Assembly: GCA_045546255.1 (NCBI GenBank)
Contig: JAZQCK010000070.1
Span: 1-7,914, forward strand
DNA from: RGIG5612 sp045546255
GTDB taxonomy: Bacteria > Bacillota > Clostridia > Lachnospirales > Lachnospiraceae
Direction: 5' to 3'
Length of the DNA: 7,914 bases
Shown: one piece after another, positions 1 to 5,501 of the stretch
Numbering within the stretch: position 1 is the first letter of the stretch
How the letters are laid out: the number at the start of each line of letters is the position of its first letter
The notes under the pieces: generated by a model
Databases searched by the model: none
Told to the model about the DNA's origin: nothing
Seen by the model: only the letters and a program-made list of their open reading frames with translations
Program-made: the position numbers and the translations under genes

Positions 1-601
1 CATCGCCGGAATCATCCTGGCGCTCGGATACGTATTCCGCACCCGCTACTCTAAGAGTTTCATAGTGACACTCGCCCTTCTTCCGGTCGTGGTCTGTGTC
101 GTCATCATGATGGTTAACGGCAACATCGGAGCCGGCGTCGCGGTCGCAGGTGCATTCAGTTTAGTCCGCTTCCGTTCCGCAGCAGGATCAGCAAAAGATA
201 TCACCATGCTCTTCCTTGCAATGGGCGCAGGACTTTTGACCGGCATGGGCTATCTTGCATATGCGATCCTCTTCGCCGTGATCATGTGCATCCTTACGAT
301 CCTGTTAAGCCTCACCGGATTCGGCGCACGCGGATCCAGCAAGTATAAAACACTGCGGATCTCTGTTCCGGAAGACCTGGATTATGCAGACATGTTTGAA
401 GACCTCTTCAATCAGTACACTGTCCAGCACGAACTCACAAAAGTGAAAACCGCAGATATGGGAAGCGTATTCCGTTTAACATACAACGTAAAAATGAAAG
501 ACAATTTAAAAGAAAAAGAATTTATCGACCAGCTGCGCTGCAGAAACGGCAATCTCGAAATTGCGATCAGCACCGAAGAGCCGCAGGCAGCTGCACTGTA
601 A
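1..601 (+). CDS. DUF4956 domain membrane protein, 5' end outside window
   Basis: The reading frame is open from base 2 to the TAA at 599-601, giving 199 visible residues; the start lies upstream. The first ~100 residues hold hydrophobic segments (around residues 1-10, 22-38, 64-100 of the visible part), with the signature GAGVAVAGAFSLVRFRS followed by AGSAKDI between them, which is characteristic of DUF4956 proteins. The last ~85 residues are a soluble, charged domain ending in EEPQAAAL. DUF4956 proteins are often encoded beside VTC-type polyphosphate polymerase domain and CotH-like proteins; none of these is visible here, but the gene upstream is cut off. The biochemical role of the family is unknown, and membrane location is inferred from the helices. 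A GTG at 65 is internal, because coding similarity continues upstream of it. Family assignment is confident; function is not. Confidence 0.87.
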   Translation, partial: IAGIILALGYVFRTRYSKSFIVTLALLPVVVCVVIMMVNGNIGAGVAVAGAFSLVRFRSAAGSAKDITMLFLAMGAGLLTGMGYLAYAILFAVIMCILTILLSLTGFGARGSSKYKTLRISVPEDLDYADMFEDLFNQYTVQHELTKVKTADMGSVFRLTYNVKMKDNLKEKEFIDQLRCRNGNLEIAISTEEPQAAAL

Positions 602-622
602 AATAAAAATCACCCCTTCCTA

Positions 623-658
623 CGCCGGATCTTCCTGCTTAACTGCAGGGATCCGGTG
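623..658. other. Intercistronic stem-loop between the DUF4956 and glycosidase genes
   Basis: CGCCGGATC (623-631) pairs with GATCCGGTG (650-658) with one G-T wobble, and the inner CCTGC (634-638) pairs with GCAGG (645-649) around a six-base loop, with a 2-nt bulge. The next bases on the + strand are ACCCAAAAACAA, so there is no T-tract and it is not a standard intrinsic terminator. It could be an mRNA processing or stability element or a weak terminator. It ends 17 bases before the glycosidase ribosome binding site. Confidence 0.45.
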
Positions 659-688
659 ACCCAAAAACAATGATCAGGAGGAAACGAC

Positions 689-1648
689 ATGTTCAAGAAA
701 AAGAATATCATAGTGACGATCTTTGCCCTCCTTCTGACAATCTTTACGACCTATGTTCTGGCAGATACTTTTCTGATCACCCGGGTCTACTCTTCTGTCG
801 AATACGAAACAACAGAGGAGCTGACCAGCATCATTGGATCGGGAAGCAGTTCTGATACTTCAGGAAATGAAGCCGACTCTGAGGACAGCAGTAAAGAAAC
901 AGAAAGCGCTAAGATCGTTTCGACAGAAACCACCTACAAGGATGAGAACATACAGATTACTCTGACTGAGTACGATGAAAACGATACAACAATTTATGTT
1001 GCTGACGTGCAGGTGAGCGACCCGTCCTATCTGCAGACCGCTTTTGCACAAGGAGCATACGGGAAAAACGTGACGGATGAAACATCCGCCATCGCAGAAC
1101 AAGCAGGCGCGATCCTTGCGATCAACGGAGATTATTATGGCTCGCAAGAAAGAGGATACGTCCTTCGAAACGGAGTGCTTTACCGCAGCGCCGCAGAGAG
1201 CGGTCAGGAAGACCTCGTAATATATGAAGACGGATCGTTTGAGATCATCACAGAAACGGAAGTCTCCGCCGAAGAGCTTTTAGAGAACGGCGCAGTGCAG
1301 ATCCTCTCTTTCGGTCCGGCACTTGTAGAAGACGGAAGCATCTCCGTATCTGTTAATGACGAGGTTGGAAAAGCGAAATCCAGCAATCCAAGAACTGCGA
1401 TTGGCATCATTGATGAATGTCACTATGTCTTCGTCGTTTCAGACGGACGGACAGACGAAAGCGAAGGTCTATCGCTTTACGAATTAGCAGAATTCATGGA
1501 AACACTCGGAGTTACGACCGCCTATAACTTGGACGGCGGCGGATCCTCCACACTTTACTTCAATGGTCAGGTGATCAACAACCCGACCACAACCGGCAAC
1601 AGTATTAAGGAAAGGAAGGTGAGCGACATTGTATACATCGGATACTAA
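689..1648 (+). CDS. Exported phosphodiester glycosidase family protein (NAGPA domain)
   Basis: 319 residues starting at ATG 689, with AGGAGG at 676-681. Residues 1-5 are positively charged (MFKKK) and 7-30 are hydrophobic, with no lipobox: an uncleaved anchor or signal peptide. Residues ~43-75 form a Ser/Glu/Asp-rich linker. The catalytic-type domain spans ~98-319, with AINGDYYG (144-151), RNGVLYR (160-166), FGPALV (208-213), NPRTAIG (233-239), SDGRT (251-255) and NLDGGGSSTLYF (280-291). This is the pattern of the phosphodiester glycosidase domain (PF09992/DUF2233), named after the mammalian enzyme that uncovers mannose-6-phosphate. Bacterial members are presumed to cleave sugar-phosphodiester bonds in cell-surface polymers; the substrate here is unknown. 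The next gene overlaps its last 20 bases, so the two are probably coupled. Domain call is firm; substrate is inference. Confidence 0.92.
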   Translation: MFKKKNIIVTIFALLLTIFTTYVLADTFLITRVYSSVEYETTEELTSIIGSGSSSDTSGNEADSEDSSKETESAKIVSTETTYKDENIQITLTEYDENDTTIYVADVQVSDPSYLQTAFAQGAYGKNVTDETSAIAEQAGAILAINGDYYGSQERGYVLRNGVLYRSAAESGQEDLVIYEDGSFEIITETEVSAEELLENGAVQILSFGPALVEDGSISVSVNDEVGKAKSSNPRTAIGIIDECHYVFVVSDGRTDESEGLSLYELAEFMETLGVTTAYNLDGGGSSTLYFNGQVINNPTTTGNSIKERKVSDIVYIGY

Positions 1649-2156
1649 GCAAGCACAAAAAACTCTGCGCCGGACGGCACTGGTCTATCTTGCAGCCTCT
1701 ATATTCTGTGCAGTGTTTGGAGCAATATACGAGATATTCAGCCACGGCGTCATTTCGTTTTTCATGGTTTGTTCGTTCCTTTTCCCTTTGCTTTGTGGCT
1801 TCCTTCCATTCCTTTTACTTTCTATCGCGAGTAAAAATAACAGACTAAACTCACGATACAGCGAAGCACAGCAATTAGAGATTGTCCGGGGCGATGCAAG
1901 AAGTAGCCTGAAAAAAGAAAGCCGGAAACGGAAACAATTATCATACTTCTATCCAAGCTATATTGCGCGAAGCTTTTACCACAGCGGCGTCATTGCCTTT
2001 ACTGTCGGGAGCATTGTATCGGGAGTATTGGAAATATATGGAACGACCAACGTCTTGATCGCAGCCTACTGGTTTGCAGGAGCAGCATTAATGCTGGTGG
2101 GCATCCTTTCCCATTTACTGTCCTGCCTGTTCCGCTCCCGTGCTTCTCTAATCTGA
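1629..2156 (+). CDS. Four-helix membrane protein of unknown function, TTG start
   Basis: I do not recognise the family. The frame has an in-frame TGA at 1620-1622 and no ATG for the first ~130 bases, so TTG at 1629 is the only sensible start. It is preceded by AAGGTGA (1616-1622) with a 6-base spacer. The product has 175 residues with four predicted membrane helices at about 17-37, 43-66, 117-137 and 143-168. A basic, hydrophilic loop of ~45 residues (69-114) contains KKESRKRKQ. It overlaps the glycosidase gene by 20 bases and its ribosome binding site lies inside that gene, which points to translational coupling and a shared role at the membrane. No catalytic motif is visible. The start codon is supported only by the site and by exclusion. 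Confidence 0.75.
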   Translation: MYTSDTKQAQKTLRRTALVYLAASIFCAVFGAIYEIFSHGVISFFMVCSFLFPLLCGFLPFLLLSIASKNNRLNSRYSEAQQLEIVRGDARSSLKKESRKRKQLSYFYPSYIARSFYHSGVIAFTVGSIVSGVLEIYGTTNVLIAAYWFAGAALMLVGILSHLLSCLFRSRASLI

Positions 2157-2183
2157 ACAGCCACAAATTATAGTTATTTGACA

Positions 2184-2381
2184 TTTTCTTGTTCAGGCTC
2201 CATCGAGCCCTAGGAGATACAAGAAATCAAACCGTTTTTCCTGTATCTATCTGGCTTCCAACTCAGCAAAACAAGAAAGTAACAAAAAAGCCTGTGTAAA
2301 CAGGCTTTTTTTGTGGTTAAGAATGACTGAAAAAAGACTTTTCTTGTTACTAACTGGCTTTGAAAGCCTGCAAACAAGAAA
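2184..2381. repeat. Three imperfect 43-nt palindromic repeats
   Basis: Copies lie at 2184-2226, 2236-2278 and 2339-2381, each exactly 43 nt. Each begins TTTTC(T/C)TGT and ends ACAAGAAA, so its ends are inverted complements (in copy 2 with one mismatch) and it can fold on itself. Copies 1 and 3 have a second inner stem (GGCTC/GAGCC and GGCTT/AAGCC). Copies 2 and 3 match at about 31 of 43 positions; copy 1 shares mainly the arms. Starts are 52 and 103 nt apart, so the gap between copies 2 and 3 is about two periods; the missing slot holds the GCCTGT terminator hairpin. Whether the array is a small repeated element or a set of degenerate terminator hairpins cannot be decided from one locus. Confidence 0.6.
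2284..2312. terminator. Bidirectional intrinsic terminator between convergent genes
   Basis: AAAAAAGCCTGT (2284-2295) pairs perfectly with ACAGGCTTTTTT (2300-2311) around the loop GTAA. It has a T-run on the + strand and an A-run (T-run on the - strand) on the other side, so it should stop transcripts from both the membrane-protein gene (ends 2156) and the transporter operon (ends 2390). Confidence 0.9.
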
Positions 2382-2382
2382 A
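2330..2382 (-). terminator. First terminator after the transporter operon (formed by repeat copy 3)
   Basis: Read on the - strand, TTTTCTTGTT (2373-2382) pairs with AACAAGAAAA (2339-2348). An inner GGCTT/AAGCC stem lies between them, and a run of six T (2330-2335) follows after three bases. It starts 8 bases past the ATPase stop codon. The long AT-rich outer stem and the 3-base gap before the T-run make it less canonical than the neighbouring terminator. Confidence 0.6.
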
Positions 2383-2389
2383 CTCGCAA

Positions 2390-3148
2390 TTACAAAATAT
2401 TTTCGAACTTTTCAAGAAGCATCTGTCTTGTCAGAGACTTCTTTTCTTCTCCGCAAACGTCGTAACAGATCGTTCCTTCATTCATCATGATCAGTCGATT
2501 GCCGTGGTTAATGGCATCCTGCATATTGTGCGTGATCATTAAAGTAGTGAGGTTGTTGTTTTCAACAATCTGGTCAGAGATTTCGAGCACCTTCTTCGCC
2601 GTTGCCGGATCGAGCGCTGCGGTGTGCTCATCCAAAAGGAGAAGCTTTGGTTTTTGAAGCGCTGCCATCAAAAGCGTAAGCGCCTGACGCTGGCCACCGG
2701 AAAGGAGTCCGACTTTTGTCGTCATACGATCTTCAAGGCCCAGCCCCAGAATCGCTAGCTTCTCTTTGAATTCTTCCCGTTCCGATTTCGTCACGCCCCA
2801 CTTCAAAGTGCGCTTTTGACCCCTTCTTTTTGCAAGGGCAAGATTCTCTTCAATCTGCATATTGGCAGCCGTTCCCATCATTGGGTCCTGAAATACACGG
2901 CCAATATATGGTGCGCGTTTATGCTCCGGAAGACCGGTGATATTTTCGCCGTCTAAGATCACGGCTCCGTCATCGATCGGCCAAAGGCCTGCGATGGCGT
3001 TGAGGATCGTAGATTTTCCGGCTCCGTTTCCACCGATGACTGTCACAAATTCGCCTGGCTTGATATGCAGACTGACATCGATCAAAGCTTTTCTTTCATT
3101 GATCGTGCCCGGATTAAAGGTCTTTGAAACATGCTCTACGTATAACAT
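2390..3148 (-). CDS. trpZ: ABC transporter ATPase, tryptophan/aromatic amino-acid uptake (TrpZ-type)
   Basis: 252 residues with a complete ABC nucleotide-binding domain: Walker A GGNGAGKST (39-47), Q-loop VFQDP (Q87), signature LSGGQRQ (149-155), Walker B LLLLDE (169-174), D-loop ALD (178-180) and switch histidine ITHN (H207). It should hydrolyse ATP in the cytoplasm to drive the adjacent permease. The ATG at 3148 shares one base with the permease stop (TAATG) and is preceded by GGAGGTC inside that gene, so translation is coupled. Length and motif spacing are normal and no residue is missing. The name TrpZ follows the family's gene order (binding protein, permease, ATPase); substrate specificity is not set by this subunit, and the symbol rests on the neighbours. 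Confidence 0.9.
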   Translation of the reverse strand: MLYVEHVSKTFNPGTINERKALIDVSLHIKPGEFVTVIGGNGAGKSTILNAIAGLWPIDDGAVILDGENITGLPEHKRAPYIGRVFQDPMMGTAANMQIEENLALAKRRGQKRTLKWGVTKSEREEFKEKLAILGLGLEDRMTTKVGLLSGGQRQALTLLMAALQKPKLLLLDEHTAALDPATAKKVLEISDQIVENNNLTTLMITHNMQDAINHGNRLIMMNEGTICYDVCGEEKKSLTRQMLLEKFENIL

Positions 3149-4137
3149 TATTTGACCTCCTTTCCGCTCTTAAAACTATTCTTCAAAGCTTCCACATACG
3201 GAAGACTTCTCTTTCCTGCCCAGCTGTAGGAATTCTTTGCCTTACCTCTGAAATAAGGAACCGCAAGGAAGATTGTAACGATCAGCGCTGTGAAGAGTTT
3301 CAGATCGTTCGGATCCAGCTTCAGCCAAAGGACAATGATCATGACCAAGTAGTAGATGATACCACCGAAAACGACGAATGCCATGCGAATCCAGAAGGAG
3401 CATCCCTTTTTAAAGATCGCATCGCAGAGGATCTCTCCGATAATGATTGCCGCAAGACCGATAACGATCGCGCCGCGGCCCATGTTGACATCGGAGAATC
3501 CCTGGTACTGTGCCATCAGACCACCCGCAAAAGCAACGACTCCGTTGGAGATCGCAAGACCGATGATCTTCATATTGGAAATGTTGATGCCGAGAGCAGT
3601 GCTCATCGCACCATTGTTACCGGTCGCGCGCAATGCACTTCCCTGCTCTGTTCCAAAGTACCAGTAAAGGATCGCAATGATGATGGCCGCAAAGATCACG
3701 CCTTCTAAAATTGCAATCGGAATATTCCTCATGCTGATCACCAGCTTATACATTGCCGGGTTGATGGACTGGTTTGCAGCCATCCCCATGATCCTCAGGT
3801 TGATGGAATAGAGGGCGAACTGCGTCAGGATTCCGGCAAGGATCGCCGGGATTCCGAGTTTCGCGTGCAATAGTCCGGTCACAAAACCGGCAATGATTCC
3901 GGCAAGCAGCGCACAGATCGTTGCCACCCAGGTCGGAAGGCCCGCCAGGGAAAGCATAACTGCAACTGCACCGCCGGTAGCAAAACTTCCATCTACCGAA
4001 AGGTCGGCAATATCAAGCACCCGGAACGTAATAAAAACGCCGAGTGCCATAATGCCCCAAATGAGCCCCTGGGAAACACCCCCAGGGACTCGTCCAATTA
4101 AATTAACAACACTTAAACCTGCAAGTAACATATTCAT
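3148..4137 (-). CDS. trpY: ABC transporter permease, tryptophan/aromatic amino-acid uptake (TrpY-type)
   Basis: 329 residues, almost entirely hydrophobic helices (about eight to ten). Family marks are ADLSVDGSF (44-52) followed by the Gly/Ala-rich ATGGAVAV, LLHAKLGIPAILAGILT (89-105), the cytoplasmic coupling loop EQGSALRATGNN (164-175), and AQYQGFSDVNMGRGAIVIGLA (209-229). These place it in the BPD_transp_2 (PF02653) permeases that work with PF04392 binding proteins. The ATG at 4137 has GAGG 10 bases upstream; an in-frame TGA lies 5 codons before it, and a second ATG two codons in is less well spaced. The charged tail (299-329, GKEVK end) carries the ribosome binding site of the ATPase gene. 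It lies 85 bases after the binding-protein gene. Confidence 0.9.
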   Translation of the reverse strand: MNMLLAGLSVVNLIGRVPGGVSQGLIWGIMALGVFITFRVLDIADLSVDGSFATGGAVAVMLSLAGLPTWVATICALLAGIIAGFVTGLLHAKLGIPAILAGILTQFALYSINLRIMGMAANQSINPAMYKLVISMRNIPIAILEGVIFAAIIIAILYWYFGTEQGSALRATGNNGAMSTALGINISNMKIIGLAISNGVVAFAGGLMAQYQGFSDVNMGRGAIVIGLAAIIIGEILCDAIFKKGCSFWIRMAFVVFGGIIYYLVMIIVLWLKLDPNDLKLFTALIVTIFLAVPYFRGKAKNSYSWAGKRSLPYVEALKNSFKSGKEVK

Positions 4138-4155
4138 AGTTAGTAAGCCTCAGTT

Positions 4156-4186
4156 GTGACAATTCCTCTTCCAAAGGTTCTGTCAC
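4156..4186. other. Stem-loop between binding-protein and permease genes
   Basis: GTGACA (4156-4161) is the inverted complement of TGTCAC (4181-4186), closing a 19-base loop in the 85-base gap between the binding-protein stop and the permease start. No T-run follows on the - strand, so it is not a terminator. It may protect the 3' end of the binding-protein message. Short stem; modest support. Confidence 0.3.
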
Positions 4187-4222
4187 CATTCTTTTGTATT
4201 TTATCCTATGATAAGCCTTTAA

Positions 4223-5254
4223 TTATTCTGCCGGAACATATTCTTCGTAGTCATCCGGAATAGTAAGACCATAGAGTGCTGCATTGTCAGCATTATATTT
4301 CTTTGTAACATTCGGGAAGTACTCAACCGGCATTGTGCTGATATCAGCTGCGCCTGTAAGGACCTTAGCTGCCATCTGTCCGGTGATCTTTCCAAGTTCA
4401 TAGTAGTCGATCGTTAATGTTACAACGCCGCATCCTGCAAGGATTCCTTCTTCGCCTGCTACGATCGGAGTTTTTGCCTGCTTAGCAACTGCGTCGATTG
4501 CGTCTGTGCAGCTTGCTGCAGTGTTATCTGTCGGGATGTAAAGAACATCGTTTTCATCACATGCAGTCTGGGTTACCAGAGATACATCGTTGGAATCAGC
4601 GAAGGTATATCTGTTTACTTTGATTCCCATCTCTGTCAGGTATTTTTCCATTTCATCTGCCTGGTATACGGAGTTTGCCTCGCTTGAGCAGTACATAATG
4701 CCGGCTGTTTTTGCATCCGGGAAGATTTCCTTCAGCATCTGTGCCTGCTGATCCAGCGGTGCAAGGTCGGATGTACCGGAAATATTTCCGCCGACTGTTC
4801 CGTCAAAGTTATCAAGGTTCAGAGCTGCTCCATAGGTGGAGATGGATGTTCCGAGGATCGGGATCGTTGCAGTTGCTGCAGCTGCTGCCTGAAGGGCAGG
4901 AGTCGCGTTTGCCATGATCAGATCAACGTTATCAGATACAAAGCCGTTGCAGATTGTTGCGCAGGTTGCACTGTCGCCGGAAGCGTTCTGCTCATCAAAG
5001 ACAACTGCATCTTCACCAAGTTCTTCCACAAGGGCATCTCTAAATCCCTGAGTTGCTGCATCAAGTGCCGGGTGCTGTACGAGCTGGCAGATACCGACGG
5101 TATAAGTCTTGCCTGCCGGAGCTACTGCACCGGAGCCTGCTGCGCTGCCTGCCGGAGTATCAGATCCGCCAGAGCTTCCACATGCTGCGAGAGATGCAAT
5201 GATCATCGCACATGCTGCAATCAATGCTGCGATTCTAGTTACTTTCTTCTTCAT
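4223..5254 (-). CDS. trpX: Tryptophan/aromatic amino-acid ABC transporter substrate-binding lipoprotein (TrpX-type)
   Basis: 343 residues. MKKK plus a hydrophobic stretch ends in the lipobox LAAC, so Cys25 should be lipidated and the protein held on the outer face of the membrane. A Gly/Ser/Ala-rich linker (26-48) follows. The mature domain (50-343) carries marks of the PF04392 binding-protein family: QLVQHPALDAATQGF (57-71), NATPALQ (116-122), GTSDLAPLDQQ (160-170), YIPTDNTAAS (239-248) and a DYYELG motif (283-288). The ATG at 5254 is preceded by GGGAGG with a 7-base spacer. It is first in a three-gene operon behind a leader that looks like an aromatic-codon attenuator, which supports Trp or Tyr/Phe as the ligand. 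Tryptophan is the best family guess; the ligand itself cannot be read from the sequence. Confidence 0.88.
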   Translation of the reverse strand: MKKKVTRIAALIAACAMIIASLAACGSSGGSDTPAGSAAGSGAVAPAGKTYTVGICQLVQHPALDAATQGFRDALVEELGEDAVVFDEQNASGDSATCATICNGFVSDNVDLIMANATPALQAAAAATATIPILGTSISTYGAALNLDNFDGTVGGNISGTSDLAPLDQQAQMLKEIFPDAKTAGIMYCSSEANSVYQADEMEKYLTEMGIKVNRYTFADSNDVSLVTQTACDENDVLYIPTDNTAASCTDAIDAVAKQAKTPIVAGEEGILAGCGVVTLTIDYYELGKITGQMAAKVLTGAADISTMPVEYFPNVTKKYNADNAALYGLTIPDDYEEYVPAE

Positions 5255-5271
5255 TGGTTTTTCCTCCCTGA

Positions 5272-5291
5272 TGAACGGCTCAGGCCGTTCA
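5272..5291. other. Hairpin just upstream of the trpX ribosome binding site
   Basis: TGAACGGC (5272-5279) and GCCGTTCA (5284-5291) form a perfect 8-bp stem with a 4-base loop. On the - strand the stem ends three bases before GGGAGG. There is no T-tract on the - strand. It is probably a 5' stability or site-exposing hairpin in the read-through mRNA. On the + strand it is followed by GATTTTTAA, but no + strand gene ends here. Confidence 0.5.
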
Positions 5292-5321
5292 GATTTTTAA
5301 TGATGCAAGGCACAGTGGCAA

Positions 5322-5351
5322 ATAAAAAGCTGCACGTTGTTCGTGCAGCTT
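5322..5351 (-). terminator. Attenuator terminator in the transporter leader
   Basis: On the - strand AAGCTGCACG (5342-5351) pairs perfectly with CGTGCAGCTT (5327-5336) around a 5-base loop (AACAA), followed by TTTTTATTT. It lies upstream of trpX, 24 bases after the leader peptide stop, in the position expected for a regulated terminator. Part of its 5' arm can pair instead with the 3' part of the leader peptide gene. Confidence 0.88.
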
Positions 5352-5466
5352 ACGATGTCATTTACCTGGCAAAGTTACGCATGGCACAAACAACGATTCC
5401 CTCTCGGGCCGCTAAAAGTAAACCAATATGCGTAATAAAAGTTATTTGTCATTTTCGCCTTCATAG
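5323..5466 (-). promoter_or_regulatory. Ribosome-mediated transcription attenuator of the trpXYZ-type operon
   Basis: Three exclusive pairings are visible in the - strand RNA. Stem 1:2 joins TTACGCAT (5428-5435), inside the aromatic codon cluster, with ATGCGTAA (5375-5382), extended by GG (5423-5424) with CC (5383-5384). Stem 2:3 joins CGTTGTTTGTGC (5384-5395) with GCACGAACAACG (5335-5346): 12 pairs, one wobble. Stem 3:4 is the terminator at 5327-5351. A ribosome stalled on the Tyr/Trp codons masks region 1, so 2:3 forms and transcription continues; a ribosome reaching the UAA masks region 2, so the terminator forms. The inferred transcript starts near 5466. No T-box AGGGTGG sequence is present. 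The pairings are read directly; the regulation is inferred from the classical trp/phe attenuation model. Confidence 0.82.
5375..5452 (-). CDS. Leader peptide rich in aromatic codons (25 residues)
   Basis: ATG at 5452, 25 codons, TAA at 5375-5377. The peptide starts MTNNFYYAYWFTFSGPRG and ends NRCLCHA: codons 5-13 contain three Phe, three Tyr and one Trp. GAAGG (5458-5462) lies 5 bases upstream of the ATG, and the predicted transcript start is about 14 bases before it. The cluster sits inside stem 1 of the attenuator, codons 20-23 form region 2 of the antiterminator, and the stop codon is part of the 1:2 stem. That arrangement argues the peptide exists to sense aminoacyl-tRNA supply rather than to act as a protein. 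Which amino acid dominates (Tyr, Trp, Phe) is open. It is too short for routine gene finders. Confidence 0.8.
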   Translation of the reverse strand: MTNNFYYAYWFTFSGPRGNRCLCHA

Positions 5467-5472
5467 TATGGT

Positions 5473-5501
5473 AGTTTAACGCTTTAAAGCGTAAATGTCA
5501 A
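5473..5501 (-). promoter_or_regulatory. Promoter of the transporter operon
   Basis: On the - strand TTGACA (5496-5501, perfect -35) is followed by a 17-base spacer and TAAACT (5473-5478, 4 of 6 matches to TATAAT). The transcript would begin near 5466 and enter the leader peptide at once. The -35 box overlaps the TGA stop codon of the upstream hydrolase gene, and no terminator separates the two. Confidence 0.8.
5479..5492. promoter_or_regulatory. Perfect 14-bp palindrome in the promoter spacer, candidate operator
   Basis: ACGCTTTAAAGCGT is fully self-complementary and fills the spacer from just after the -35 region up to the base before the -10 box. A dimeric repressor bound here would block RNA polymerase. 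I cannot match it to a known Firmicute regulator: it does not resemble the TrpR or TyrR consensus sequences I know. Flanking TTT and AAA give a near-extension with a 1-base bulge. Confidence 0.6.

Noticed and set aside
623..658. Intrinsic terminator after the DUF4956 gene
   Set aside because: The stem is strong but neither strand has a T-run directly after it, so it is kept only as a stem-loop.
860..1147. 95-codon open frame on the - strand inside the glycosidase gene
   Set aside because: It is antisense to conserved NAGPA-domain coding sequence and its Cys-rich translation matches nothing recognisable.
2184..2381. CRISPR-like array
   Set aside because: The repeats are imperfect and diverge in the centre, spacings are 9 and 60 nt rather than uniform, and no cas gene is nearby.
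3124..3708. 194-codon open frame on the + strand opposite the permease and ATPase
   Set aside because: It lies antisense to two well-supported transporter genes, with no family motif and no ribosome binding site; similar long antisense frames elsewhere (for example 5495-6226) are rejected for the same reason.
5300..5325. GCCACTG string resembling part of a cobalamin riboswitch
   Set aside because: It lies after the terminator, and none of the other conserved blocks of the cobalamin aptamer is present.
5255..5466. T-box riboswitch in the trpX leader, expected for Firmicute Trp transporters
   Set aside because: No AGGGTGG-type T-box sequence or specifier-loop architecture is present; the leader is too short and is explained by a coding attenuator.
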